This document shows, piece after piece, positions 25,530-33,763 of a stretch of DNA of 64,000 nt (position 1 is the stretch's first letter; the number at the start of each line of letters is the position of its first letter). Both the position numbers and the translations under genes were made by a program. This DNA is from an uncultured Adlercreutzia sp. Lineage in GTDB: Bacteria; Actinomycetota; Coriobacteriia; Coriobacteriales; Eggerthellaceae. The DNA is taken from NCBI GenBank assembly GCA_910589165.1, contig CAJUSP010000001.1:62001-126000 (forward strand), written 5' to 3'. Below the pieces are notes generated by a model that saw only the letters and a program-made list of their open reading frames with translations, searched no databases and was not told the DNA's origin.

Positions 25530-26600
25530 ATGGCTGAGAACGTGAGGCCGCACGAGCGGACGCGGCAGATTATGGTGGGGCCCGTGCCCGTGGGCGGCGG
25601 GGCTCCCGTGGCGGTGCAGTCGATGCTGAACGCGCCGGCCGACGACGTGGCTGCCAACCTGGCCCAAATTGAGGCGCTGGCCGAGGCCGGCTGCGAGATC
25701 GTGCGCATGGCCATTCCGCGCCGCAACTGCCTCGATACGTTCGAGGCCGTGTGCGCCGCGTCGCCCTTACCCGTGGTGGCCGACATCCACTTCGACGCCA
25801 CCATCGCCATTGAGGCGGCCCGCCGGGGGGCAGCCAAGCTGCGTATCAACCCGGGCAATATCGGCGGCCTGGAGGCCACCCGCGAGGTCATCGCCGCCGC
25901 CCGCGAGGCGCGCATTCCCATCCGCATCGGGGTGAACGCCGGCTCGCTCGACGACGCCATCGCTGCTCGTCAAGACCTCACCCTGCCGGAAAAGCTCGTG
26001 GAATCGGCTCGCCAGTACGTGCGCTTCTTCGAAGACGAGTGCGATTTCCGCGACATCGCCGTGTCTGCCAAGGCCCACGACGTGCAGACCACCATCGACA
26101 CCTACCGCCTGCTGGCTGCCGAGCTGCCCGCCGTGCCGCTGCACATCGGCGTCACCGAGGCCGGTACCGCCTTCCAGGGCATCATTAAATCGGCCGCCGG
26201 CCTGGGCGTTCTCTTGGAAGAAGGTATCGGCGACACCATGCGCATCTCGCTCACCGACGACCCATGCGTGGAAGTGCGCGCCTGCTGGACGCTGCTGGGC
26301 GCGCTCGACTTGCGCCGCCGCGCGCCAGAGCTTATCAGCTGCCCCACCTGCGGGCGCTGCCAGGTGAACCTCATCGGGCTTGCGCAGGAGGTGGAGGCTC
26401 GCCTCGCCAACGTGCAGAAGCCGGTGAAGGTGGCCGTCATGGGATGCGTGGTGAATGGCCCCGGGGAAGCCGCCGATGCCGATATCGGGGTGGCTTGCGG
26501 CGCGGGGTCGGGCGTCGTTTTCTCCCATGGTAAAATCGTCCGCAAAGTAAACGAGGCGGACATCGTGCCCGCTCTGATGGAGGAACTGGAGAACCTATGA
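25530..26600 (+). CDS. ispG: 4-hydroxy-3-methylbut-2-enyl diphosphate synthase
   Basis: A 356-residue GcpE/IspG. It has VQSMLNAPADD, a TIM-barrel N-domain (VVADIHFDATIA, KLRINPGNIG), and the 4Fe-4S ligands CPTCGRC and MGCVVNGPGEA near the C-terminus. It converts MEcPP to HMBPP in the MEP pathway, following dxr. It lies 15 bp after rseP and overlaps the proS start by ATGA. Confidence 0.97.
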   Translation: MAENVRPHERTRQIMVGPVPVGGGAPVAVQSMLNAPADDVAANLAQIEALAEAGCEIVRMAIPRRNCLDTFEAVCAASPLPVVADIHFDATIAIEAARRGAAKLRINPGNIGGLEATREVIAAAREARIPIRIGVNAGSLDDAIAARQDLTLPEKLVESARQYVRFFEDECDFRDIAVSAKAHDVQTTIDTYRLLAAELPAVPLHIGVTEAGTAFQGIIKSAAGLGVLLEEGIGDTMRISLTDDPCVEVRACWTLLGALDLRRRAPELISCPTCGRCQVNLIGLAQEVEARLANVQKPVKVAVMGCVVNGPGEAADADIGVACGAGSGVVFSHGKIVRKVNEADIVPALMEELENL

Positions 26601-28357
26601 ATCAAGTACTGCGCATGAGCCAGCTGTACGTGCCCACGCTGAAGGAGGACCCCTCCGACGCCGACATCGATTCCGCGCGCCTTTTGCTGCGCGCCGGCAT
26701 GCTGCGCAAGACCGCTTCGGGCCTGTACACGTTTTTGCCGCTCGGCTTCCGCGTGCTGAAGAAGATCGAGGACATCGTCCGCGACGAGATGGACGCCTCC
26801 GGTGCCCAGGAGATTCTCATGCCGGTGCTGCAGCCGGCGGAGCTGTGGGAGGAAAGCGGCCGCTTGAACGCCTACGGCCCCGAGCTCATGCGGCTCACCG
26901 ACCGCCACGACCGCGAGATGTGCCTCGGCCCCACCCACGAGGAGATCATCGTGTCGCTGGTGCGCAACGAGCTGCGGTCCTACAAGGAGCTGCCCCAGAA
27001 CCTCTACCAGATTCAGACGAAGTACCGCGACGAGATTCGCCCGCGCTTCGGCCTTCTGCGCAGCCGCGAGTTCGTGATGAAGGACGCCTACAGCTTCAAC
27101 GCCACCCAGGAGTCGCTGCAGGAGACCTACGACGCCATGGGCCGCGCTTACAGCGCCATCTGCGAGCGTTGCGGGTTGGAGTACCGCGAGGTGGAGGCCG
27201 ACGGCGGCCAGATCGGTGGCAAGGTGACCACCGAGTTCATGGCGCTCGCGGAATCGGGCGAGGCGGACCTCGTCTACTGCTCCTGCGGCTATGCGGCCGA
27301 CGCCGAGGCCGGCGCGTGCCTCGCCCGCCCCACCGTCTACGAGGTGGAGGCCATGGAGAAGATCGCCACGCCCGGGGTGCACACCATCGCCGAGCTGGCC
27401 GCGTTCCTAAACATTCCCGAGTCCTCCACGGTGAAGGCGCTTTCCGGCAAGGACGCCGAGGGTAACCTCGTGTGCCTGTTCATTCCCGGCGACCACGAGC
27501 TGAACGAGCTGAAGATCGAGGGCGTGGTGCCCGGCTTCACGCTGCTGACCGACGAGGAGATGCTCGCATTTGGCCTGTGCAAGGGCTCCATGGGCCCGGT
27601 GGGCCTGCCCGAGGGCGCGCGCGTCATCGCCGCGAACAGCCTGCAGGCCATCCCGCAGTGGGTCGTGGGCGCCAACGAGGACGGCTTCCACTACGTGGGC
27701 GCGCGCCTCGGCGAGGACTTCTCGGTGGACGAGTGGGCCGACCTGTGCGTGGTGCAGCCCGGCGACAGCTGCCCGACCTGCGGCCTTGCCCTGGAAGGGG
27801 CCCGCGGCATCGAGGTGGCGCAGATCTTCCAGCTGGGCGACCGCTACTCCAAGGCCATGGGCGCCACGTTCATGGACGAGGACGGCGAGGAGAAGCCCTT
27901 CATCATGGGCTGCTACGGCGTGGGCATCAGCCGTACGCTCGCGGCCATCGTGGAGCAGTACCACGACGAGCACGGCATCATGTGGCCGCTTTCCGTGGCC
28001 CCGGCGCACATCTGCGTCATCCCGCTGACTGTGGGCGACGACGAGGTGCAGCCCATGGCCGAGAAGATCGCCCGCGACCTGGTGGAGCTGGGCTTCGAAG
28101 TGGTGGTGGACGACCGCGACGAGCGCGCCGGCGTGAAGTTCAACGATGCCGACCTCATCGGCTGGCCGGTGCAGATCGTGCTCGGCAAGCGCGGGCTGAA
28201 GGAGGGCAAGGTCGAGATGAAGCTGCGCCGCACCGGCGAGAAGAAGGACATCTCGCTGGACGCCCTGGCCGAGATGATGGGCTTCGCCCGTCGCGCCATG
28301 CGCGACAACACCCTCCACGGCGCCGGCACCGGCAGCTTCGAGGCCATCTTCGGGTAG
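26597..28357 (+). CDS. proS: Prolyl-tRNA synthetase
   Basis: A 586-residue bacterial-type class II synthetase. It has a catalytic core with GLYTFLPLGFRVLKKIE and LGPTHEE, an editing-type insertion (about 225-390; TVKALSGKD), motif 3 MGCYGVGISRTLAAI, and a C-terminal anticodon-binding domain (VDDRDERAGVKFNDADLIGWP). It charges tRNA-Pro and is translationally coupled to ispG through a 4-bp overlap. A terminator lies 50 bp downstream. Confidence 0.97.
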   Translation: MNQVLRMSQLYVPTLKEDPSDADIDSARLLLRAGMLRKTASGLYTFLPLGFRVLKKIEDIVRDEMDASGAQEILMPVLQPAELWEESGRLNAYGPELMRLTDRHDREMCLGPTHEEIIVSLVRNELRSYKELPQNLYQIQTKYRDEIRPRFGLLRSREFVMKDAYSFNATQESLQETYDAMGRAYSAICERCGLEYREVEADGGQIGGKVTTEFMALAESGEADLVYCSCGYAADAEAGACLARPTVYEVEAMEKIATPGVHTIAELAAFLNIPESSTVKALSGKDAEGNLVCLFIPGDHELNELKIEGVVPGFTLLTDEEMLAFGLCKGSMGPVGLPEGARVIAANSLQAIPQWVVGANEDGFHYVGARLGEDFSVDEWADLCVVQPGDSCPTCGLALEGARGIEVAQIFQLGDRYSKAMGATFMDEDGEEKPFIMGCYGVGISRTLAAIVEQYHDEHGIMWPLSVAPAHICVIPLTVGDDEVQPMAEKIARDLVELGFEVVVDDRDERAGVKFNDADLIGWPVQIVLGKRGLKEGKVEMKLRRTGEKKDISLDALAEMMGFARRAMRDNTLHGAGTGSFEAIFG

Positions 28358-28408
28358 GGAAGGGCCCCAGGCAAGGGCGCTAATTCTCACCAACTTCATC
28401 AACCTTTG

Positions 28409-28434
28409 ACGGGGCGGTAACACTACCGCCCCGT
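28409..28434 (+). terminator. Terminator after proS
   Basis: Perfect 11-bp stem acggggcggta / taccgccccgt with an ACAC loop and a weak T-tail. TAAGAT at 28461 is a possible -10 for the next gene. Confidence 0.7.
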
Positions 28435-28502
28435 TCGCGTTTGGGGTTGTGGTGCGCGCCTAAGATAGAGAAGCTAACTCACAAAGAACGGGAGGCTTCG
28501 AA

Positions 28503-28979
28503 ATGACTACGAGCACACCGAACATCGCCGACGGGCTGAAGGACATCTTCCTGGCGGGCGTGGGCGCCATGGCGCTGGGCGCGGAAAAGACCCAGGAGCT
28601 GGTGGAGCAGCTGATTGCCAAGGGCGAGATCACCGTCGAGCAGGGCAAGCAGATCAATTCCGAAGTGCTGAAGCAGGCCCAGGCCACGGCCGAGCGCGTG
28701 GGCCAGCAGGCCCAAACCGTTGCCAGCCATATGGGCGAGCAGGCCAAGACGGCCGCCGAGCTTTTGAAGGAGCAGGGCGAGTCGGCGGTGTCCATGGCCC
28801 GTTCCCAGGCGGAAATTGCCGCCGACGAGGCCAAGAAGGATTCCGCCAGCTTCGCCGACGCCCTGAAGCACGACGTGCTGGAGGCCCAGATGGCCGTCAT
28901 GACCCCCGAGCAGCGTGCCGAATTCGCCGCCAAGGCCGCCGAAATAGCCGCCCGCGATGCGAACAAGGCAGCCGAGTAG
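28503..28979 (+). CDS. Phasin-like coiled-coil protein
   Basis: A 158-residue helical, Ala/Gln/Glu/Lys-rich protein. Its N-terminus (GLKDIFLAGVGAMALGAEKTQELVEQLIAKGEIT) matches the start of PhaI/PhaF-like phasin-type proteins, and long amphipathic helices follow. Such proteins coat granules or act as general coiled-coil stress proteins; no PHA genes are in view, so the granule role is unproven. It follows an AACGGGAGG site and is monocistronic between terminators. Confidence 0.65.
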   Translation: MTTSTPNIADGLKDIFLAGVGAMALGAEKTQELVEQLIAKGEITVEQGKQINSEVLKQAQATAERVGQQAQTVASHMGEQAKTAAELLKEQGESAVSMARSQAEIAADEAKKDSASFADALKHDVLEAQMAVMTPEQRAEFAAKAAEIAARDANKAAE

Positions 28980-29030
28980 GAGCGCCCCGAACGGCGGCTC
29001 TCGCCGAAGGGTAAGGCATCCGAAACGCAA

Positions 29031-29054
29031 AGCGCCCCGCAAGTGCGGGGCGCT
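29031..29054. terminator. Bidirectional terminator between phasin-like gene and tRNA-Thr copy 1
   Basis: Perfect 10-bp stem agcgccccgc / gcggggcgct with an AAGT loop. T-rich bases follow on both sides (GATGTTT on plus, TTGCGTTT on minus), so it can end the phasin-like transcript and also the minus-strand tRNA. Confidence 0.75.
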
Positions 29055-29062
29055 GATGTTTC

Positions 29063-29138
29063 TGGAGCTAACGAGCGGATTCGAACCGCTGACCTACGCA
29101 TTACGAGTGCGTTGCTCTACCAGCTGAGCCACGTTGGC
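29063..29138 (-). tRNA. tRNA-Thr (anticodon CGU), copy 1, probably degenerate
   Basis: Cloverleaf on the minus strand with CTCGTAA anticodon loop (CGT, codon ACG), intact D and T arms and an encoded CCA. It differs from the copy at 33688 by one base, in the acceptor stem, producing a C-A mismatch at the third pair. No -35/-10 promoter is visible upstream (plus-strand side after 29151), unlike the other copy. It is read as the distal copy left by insertion or duplication of the 29-33.7 kb island. Confidence 0.85.
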
Positions 29139-29237
29139 GTTGCGGCTTCTTGCTACTCAGGCGCAAAAGTGCACCTCAGATTCCCTTGGTGAGTTCGCGG
29201 TCGAGACAAACAACGCAAAACATGGTATAAACAGCCC

Positions 29238-29361
29238 GTCAATCCAATCGAATACTGTTCCAGAGAAGCAACTACTTGCTTTCTTATGCTCGTCTGCATC
29301 GCGGCGTGAGGGTACTCGCTTATATCGATGCAGGCATATTGCCGTGTTCGATTGGATTGAC
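29238..29361. repeat. Inverted repeat at the left of the island
   Basis: gtcaatccaatcgaa (29238-29252) recurs as its exact reverse complement ttcgattggattgac (29347-29361), separated by 94 bp, just upstream of the first zinc-ribbon gene. It may be a regulatory hairpin or the end of a mobile unit. The rest of 29152-29415 shows no supported gene. Confidence 0.6.
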
Positions 29362-29415
29362 ACTCTGCAAGTGGGTACCCTCTATCGAGGGCATCCTGAC
29401 AAGAAGGAGTGTCCT

Positions 29416-29961
29416 GTGTTTTGTTCGAATTGTGGCTCTCAGCTATCTGGCACAGAGCAATTTTGCTCCTCCTGCGGCAAGGCAGTTGCCGGTCCGATCG
29501 CGGTTTCGGGCGCGCCAGAGACTGCGATAGCGAGCGGATCTGCAACAACGGTTAACGCCGGTATGCCGGGGAGGTGTACATCTGCTGGATATCAATCGTC
29601 TGCAGCGGGAGGTTGGGCGGCTCCGGCAAATGCTGGCGTCCCTGCGCCTGGTGTCCGGTGCCCTCGCTGCGGATCCGAGCGAGTGGGCCTTCGGCCTGCG
29701 TGCGACACTAGTAAGATCGAGGCTCTTCAGAAGAAGCGAAAAAACCTTCTCATTGCGGCCGGCGTTCTATTCGTAGTCGGCCTTGCTGTTGGGCTCGGTG
29801 GAGTTGTCGTTCTGGCGAAGCCGTTGTGGATTGTTGCCGTTGGCTGCCTACTCATGTGCGTCGAGCCTAGCTCGAAAATCAAGAAGCTAAAACAAGAGGG
29901 AGGCCCCCAGGTTTTTTACTGCACAGAATGCGGAAGCGTCGTTGGCGCTTCGGGTCAATAG
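29416..29961 (+). CDS. Zinc-ribbon membrane protein 1 of the island
   Basis: A 181-residue protein starting with GTG after AAGGAGTGTCC. It begins MFCSNCGSQLSGTEQFCSSCG, a classic zinc ribbon (two CxxC pairs). A second knuckle, CPRCGS, lies near residue 80, two adjacent hydrophobic segments follow at about 110-150, and a final CTECG pair is near the C-terminus. Cytoplasmic ribbons flanking a membrane hairpin are expected. Function unknown. It is the first of four consecutive genes that each open with Met-(Phe/Tyr)-Cys-x2-Cys-Gly, so duplication is likely. A longer N-terminal extension is not supported. Confidence 0.65.
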   Translation: MFCSNCGSQLSGTEQFCSSCGKAVAGPIAVSGAPETAIASGSATTVNAGMPGRCTSAGYQSSAAGGWAAPANAGVPAPGVRCPRCGSERVGLRPACDTSKIEALQKKRKNLLIAAGVLFVVGLAVGLGGVVVLAKPLWIVAVGCLLMCVEPSSKIKKLKQEGGPQVFYCTECGSVVGASGQ

Positions 29962-29979
29962 TTGAGCAAAGGAGAGAGA

Positions 29980-30774
29980 ATGTTTTGTTCTGTTTGCGGA
30001 AATGCTGTGCCGGAAGGCTCTTCGTTTTGCGCGACCTGCGGCAGTCCAGTGCAGTCCCGAACTGCTGCGCCAAGCGCCCAAGTACCGTCAGCTTCGGCGA
30101 TGCCTACGGAGCCTCCTGTTCCTGTGGCTCCCGCAGGTTCCGCGACGCCTGCAACACCCCAGCCGTCTACAGTCTCAACGGCTCAGGTGACCGGGGTGCC
30201 GCCATACGTATCGAATGTTCAAGCTTTTCAGCAACCCTGTCAGCCGGTAGCTGCCGCGCCTGCAAAGCCGAAGAAGAAGCCGGTCTGGCTATTTATCCTC
30301 GTGGGGATTCTTGCTGTGCTGGCGCTCGGAACCCTGCTCGTGAATTTTGCAGCCTCTCAGGATACGCCGAGCTCTACTGGACAGCCTTCAGCGCCGGTTA
30401 CCGAGCCTTCTCAGACAGATTCGGAATCTGATCTTGCCAATGCTTTTTCCGGGCAGTGGCAGATGATCGCCATGATGGTCGAGGGGGCGATGCTCGATGC
30501 TTCAGATTTGGATGATGCAGGGTTGACTGCAGTGATGGTACTGTCTCCGGATGGAACCTGCGGCATGCAGGTGCAGACGCCTGATGGGGCAGAGTCAGAT
30601 TCGGGAACTTGGACGATTGAGCGGAAAGGCGATACGGCGCAGCTCTCATTTTATTGGGAGGGCGACGGATCCGAGGGCTATGCGGAATTCGACGTTGAGA
30701 ACAACGTGCTTTATTACGAAGAGGAGCTTCAGAGCGTTTCGCTGGGCACCCTCTATTTTGCGCAGTTGGCATAG
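29980..30774 (+). CDS. Zinc-ribbon, single-pass membrane protein 2 with C-terminal beta domain
   Basis: A 264-residue protein. It has an N-terminal zinc ribbon (MFCSVCGNAVPEGSSFCATCG), a Pro/Ala/Thr/Ser-rich linker (about 25-95), one transmembrane helix (about 105-130), and an exported C-terminal domain. That domain resembles lipocalin-like beta sheets (GQWQMIAMM, VLSPDGTCGMQV, GTWTIERKGDTAQLSF). The same layout occurs in many Gram-positive zinc_ribbon_2 proteins of unknown role. The ATG was chosen over a TTG 18 bp upstream because the AAAGGAGAG site fits it. It follows protein 1 by 18 bp. Confidence 0.7.
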   Translation: MFCSVCGNAVPEGSSFCATCGSPVQSRTAAPSAQVPSASAMPTEPPVPVAPAGSATPATPQPSTVSTAQVTGVPPYVSNVQAFQQPCQPVAAAPAKPKKKPVWLFILVGILAVLALGTLLVNFAASQDTPSSTGQPSAPVTEPSQTDSESDLANAFSGQWQMIAMMVEGAMLDASDLDDAGLTAVMVLSPDGTCGMQVQTPDGAESDSGTWTIERKGDTAQLSFYWEGDGSEGYAEFDVENNVLYYEEELQSVSLGTLYFAQLA

Positions 30775-30808
30775 GGGTAGCTTCGACCGTTAGGAGGTTT
30801 AGACGTTC

Positions 30809-32113
30809 ATGTATTGCAACAAGTGCGGAGCGCAGCTTATCGACGGCGCTCGCTTCTGTTCCGGATGCGGGGCGCCGACGGTTGCCTACGTAGGAGCCGT
30901 AGGAGTTGGCACCGCGCCGAGTGCAGAGCAAGAGAAGTACAAGGTGATGGACGATGTAACGAGTCGCCTTAACTCTTTGGCAGGTGGAACCGGGTCGGTG
31001 AAGCTTCGTTTCGGGGACTTCTTCGACTCGATTTTAAAGAAGCACACGAGAGAAGAGGCGGAAGAGTTGTTCGTGTGCGGCACAAATGCAACGACGCCTC
31101 CGGTTAATGAGGTGTCTGCCGACTGGCCGCATCCTTGGCTCTACTCGCGCGTGTTCTTGGTACTGCTTGCCACCTTTATTGGGTGCGTTGTGCTTGGCTT
31201 TGAGCTCGAAAACCTTAATGCTTTCCCAGGCATTATGTTTGTGGGGGCTATGGTTGTACCCTTCTCGCTGCTCATCTTTTTCTTTGAGACCAATGCGCCG
31301 CGAAACATCAATATGGTTGACATAGTAAAGATCTTCTTTATCGGCGGCATCTTCTCAATTTTATTGATTTACCCTCTCTCGTCGGTTCTCCCAGGAGGAG
31401 GAGTGGGCTTGATTGTTCCCTCCATGATAACGGGAATTGTCGAAGAGCTAGCCAAGATAGTGTTGACGGCATTTTTTCTAAGCCGCGTTCGCGGTAGGGG
31501 CTATATTCTCAACGGCCTACTTATCGGGTCGGCTGTTGGAGCCGGTTTTGCGGTGTTCGAGTCGGCGGGGTATGCGTTCAATGCGCTTTTGTCTGGTGAT
31601 TCAGCATCGATGCTGGAGAATATTGTGCTGAGAGCCTTCCTCTCCATTGGTGGTCATACAGCCTGGGCTGCAGTGGAGGGGGCCGCTATGGGTCTATGCG
31701 AGAAGGATGGTGTATTCGATTGGCGCATATTGGTGGATAAGAGGTTCTTGATTTTTGCGGCCAGCATGATTTTGCTTCACGGTATTTGGGACATGTATGT
31801 CCTCTTTCTCGATAACTTCGGAATCATAAAGTACCTTATCCTCATTGCTGCTGTCTGGGTGTTCGTTATCGTGCTGCTTAATCGTGGCCTTGAGCAGGTT
31901 AATGAGCTGGCTGATCGCCCGAAGGGGGTCGATGCAGAGGCTTCGTCAAATGTAGCTCAAGGGGGCATAAGTCCGACGGCGGTCGAAAGCGTCGTAGCTG
32001 TTGCTGGCTCAAGCGACGCGCAGGTTTTAACGGGTATCTATTGTCCCAAGTGCGGCACGAAGCACGCTGAGGGGGAGCGTTTTTGCCGGGGATGCGGGAT
32101 GGTTTTAAGCTAG
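30809..32113 (+). CDS. PrsW-type intramembrane metalloprotease with zinc ribbons at both ends
   Basis: A 434-residue protein. Its N-terminal zinc ribbon has Cys3, Cys6, Cys17 and Cys20; the C-terminal ribbon is YCPKCGTKHAEGERFCRGCG. Between them are about eight helices of the PrsW/Abi family with EE212-213 (GIVEELAKI), Glu251 in GAGFAVFES, His283 and His324 (LHGIWDMY). These are the expected metal-binding and catalytic residues of glutamic-type intramembrane proteases. In Bacillus PrsW cleaves an anti-sigma factor; the substrate here is unknown but could be one of the neighbouring zinc-ribbon proteins. TTAGGAGG precedes the ATG. Confidence 0.82.
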   Translation: MYCNKCGAQLIDGARFCSGCGAPTVAYVGAVGVGTAPSAEQEKYKVMDDVTSRLNSLAGGTGSVKLRFGDFFDSILKKHTREEAEELFVCGTNATTPPVNEVSADWPHPWLYSRVFLVLLATFIGCVVLGFELENLNAFPGIMFVGAMVVPFSLLIFFFETNAPRNINMVDIVKIFFIGGIFSILLIYPLSSVLPGGGVGLIVPSMITGIVEELAKIVLTAFFLSRVRGRGYILNGLLIGSAVGAGFAVFESAGYAFNALLSGDSASMLENIVLRAFLSIGGHTAWAAVEGAAMGLCEKDGVFDWRILVDKRFLIFAASMILLHGIWDMYVLFLDNFGIIKYLILIAAVWVFVIVLLNRGLEQVNELADRPKGVDAEASSNVAQGGISPTAVESVVAVAGSSDAQVLTGIYCPKCGTKHAEGERFCRGCGMVLS

Positions 32114-32127
32114 AAGGGTGAGCTGAG

Positions 32128-32784
32128 ATGTTTTGCACATTCTGCGGCCAGGAAATGAAAGCGGGATCCTTTTGTCCGTTTTGCGGTCATGCGGTGGTTG
32201 CTTCGGTGGGGACTGGCAACTCAGCGGCAGTGCCAGCGGGGGCTACGCGAGCAAGCAATCGGCAGCGCCGACTCGTTGAGGTACTGCCTCCGATCTTGCT
32301 GTATGCAGTTGCTTTTGTCGCCACGCTTGCTCCTTGGGCGACGATAGGATCGATAGCGAATATACCGGCGCTGGATTTCGTTACGCGGCTCTTCAATATG
32401 CCCGAATTCTACGTATGGGATTTTGGCACAGTTCTGGAAGTGGCGGGAATGGTTGAGGACAGCAATCTGCTAGGGCTTACGGTGCCCTCGTGGATCCGTG
32501 GGCTACAGTGGTTTGAGGGGGCGTGGATAGCTTCTCTGGCAATTTTTGCGATTGGTTGTCTTGCGGCCTTGATCACGAGGGGAAGATGGCTGGTGGGTGT
32601 CGCCATCTCCTCATTCCTCATCGCAGCCGATGCGGGTATATTCGTATGGTTTGTGGTGCTGTTTGCTGCTAAATATGGTGTGTGCGCGTCGCCCTCGCTT
32701 TATCTGTGCATTGCCTCAGGCTTGGTGGCATTTGCTTGGTGCGTCGTCGTAATAGGTGGCGCGAAGGATGATCAACGGGCGTAA
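32128..32784 (+). CDS. Zinc-ribbon polytopic membrane protein 4 of the island
   Basis: A 218-residue protein. It has an N-terminal ribbon MFCTFCGQEMKAGSFCPFCG, a short polar linker, then four hydrophobic segments (about 55-75, 130-150, 160-185, 190-212) with an extracytoplasmic loop between the first two. No family name is recognised. It starts 14 bp after the PrsW-like gene and is probably in the same operon. Confidence 0.62.
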   Translation: MFCTFCGQEMKAGSFCPFCGHAVVASVGTGNSAAVPAGATRASNRQRRLVEVLPPILLYAVAFVATLAPWATIGSIANIPALDFVTRLFNMPEFYVWDFGTVLEVAGMVEDSNLLGLTVPSWIRGLQWFEGAWIASLAIFAIGCLAALITRGRWLVGVAISSFLIAADAGIFVWFVVLFAAKYGVCASPSLYLCIASGLVAFAWCVVVIGGAKDDQRA

Positions 32785-32932
32785 GCGCCTTGATCTATTC
32801 GTCTTAGGATGAAGGCGAATGTGCTTGAGCCCTCGGGGGGCTTTCGCTGTCTATTTTCAGCGTCGCCCCTCTACAGTCCGTCTTCCTGCTTGCTGCTGAT
32901 CTGTCAGATGGAAGAAAGCGGCTGGAACGCAA

Positions 32933-32956
32933 AGAGTCGCCGAAAATGGCGGCTCT
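32933..32956. terminator. Hairpin downstream of the zinc-ribbon operon
   Basis: Stem agagtcgcc / ggcggctct (9 bp, one G-U) with a 6-base loop. It lacks a T-run, so terminator function is uncertain. The stretch 32785-32997 holds no gene that I can support. Confidence 0.4.
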
Positions 32957-32997
32957 CACGAGCCGGGGCGGACGCGCTGCCTCACAGTGTCTTCGAT

Positions 32998-33333
32998 TTA
33001 GTCAAGTAGCTTTTCAAGATGCGCTGCGAGGGCGGGGATATCGGATTGGATGGTGTTCCATGCCCAAAGGGAATCGACGACGCCATAATCGTGAGCGATT
33101 ATGTTGCGAAAGCCGTTGATGGCATGCCAAGGCATGCTGTCGGCATCGGTGAACTCGCGCGTTAGGGCGTTGGCAAGCTCGCCAATTTGAAAGACCGGCA
33201 TGAGAAGCATGTCAAAGTAAGCCGAATTCTCGACGAACAGGTTCTCGTCGATGCCAAACTCTTCGATGCGCGAGGCAATGCTGTCGCAGTATTCGAGGAT
33301 TTGCTGCAAGATGAGGCGGTCAGATTCGTTCAT
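32998..33333 (-). CDS. hepT: HepT-like HEPN ribonuclease toxin
   Basis: A 111-residue HEPN protein (DUF86/HepT). The catalytic motif is R76-N-I-I-A-H81-D-Y83, exactly R-x4-H-x-Y, in which Arg and His cleave RNA and the Tyr is the site of AMPylation by the cognate antitoxin. The ATG lies inside the last codons of mntA (14-bp overlap), so the two are translationally coupled. An upstream in-frame extension exists but lies within mntA and is not conserved-looking. It is part of a mobile island, where such pairs stabilise DNA or act in phage defence. Confidence 0.85.
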   Translation of the reverse strand: MNESDRLILQQILEYCDSIASRIEEFGIDENLFVENSAYFDMLLMPVFQIGELANALTREFTDADSMPWHAINGFRNIIAHDYGVVDSLWAWNTIQSDIPALAAHLEKLLD

Positions 33334-33613
33334 ATAAGAGGATCCTGTCTTTGAGGCATTGGTCTTTGACGAAGTCATAGAGTGAGGCTTCGGTGGTCAT
33401 GTCGATGGGAACGTTCAGGGCGTGGCCGAGCGACTGCGAAAAGGCACCTGCGCTAAAAAGGGAGAACGTCGGACCGGTTTCGAGACAGAGGTCGACATCG
33501 CTCTGCTCGTTGGCGGTTCCTCGCGCATAGGAACCGAAGAGATACACGCGGCTGATATCGAATTCGGAAGCGACGTCACGAATGGCGGTTTCGATGCTTG
33601 AAAGCGTAAGCAT
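33320..33613 (-). CDS. mntA: MntA-like minimal nucleotidyltransferase antitoxin
   Basis: A 97-residue minimal nucleotidyltransferase: LFGSYARGTANEQSDVDL with GS at 27-28 and catalytic Asp39 and Asp41. In characterised pairs it transfers AMP units from ATP to the HepT tyrosine, which inactivates the toxin. It is upstream of and overlapping hepT. The order antitoxin-toxin and the short length match the type VII HepT/MntA family. It lies just inside the right tRNA-Thr copy. Confidence 0.87.
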   Translation of the reverse strand: MLTLSSIETAIRDVASEFDISRVYLFGSYARGTANEQSDVDLCLETGPTFSLFSAGAFSQSLGHALNVPIDMTTEASLYDFVKDQCLKDRILLYERI

Positions 33614-33648
33614 GACTCCCCCTTCCGCGCGAATAGGCCAAAAAGCAA

Positions 33649-33678
33649 GCAGGCTGGAAGGTTTCGCTTCCAGCCTGC
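33649..33678 (-). terminator. Terminator of tRNA-Thr copy 2
   Basis: Perfect 12-bp stem gcaggctggaag / cttccagcctgc. On the minus strand it is followed by TTGCTTTTTGG, so it ends transcription of the tRNA 10 bases after its CCA end. It lies on the island side of the tRNA. Confidence 0.85.
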
Positions 33679-33687
33679 GGCAATTCG

Positions 33688-33763
33688 TGGAGCCAACGAG
33701 CGGATTCGAACCGCTGACCTACGCATTACGAGTGCGTTGCTCTACCAGCTGAGCCACGTTGGC
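33688..33763 (-). tRNA. tRNA-Thr (anticodon CGU), copy 2, intact
   Basis: A 76-base cloverleaf with a fully paired acceptor stem (GCCAACG / CGTTGGC), anticodon CGT reading ACG, and an encoded CCA. It has its own promoter (33792-33820) and terminator (33649-33678), so it is a complete monocistronic unit. It differs by one base from copy 1. Confidence 0.95.

Noticed and set aside
32809..33009. A 66-codon frame downstream of the zinc-ribbon operon
   Set aside because: No ribosome-binding site, no recognisable domain, and it reads through a hairpin; it looks like a chance frame.
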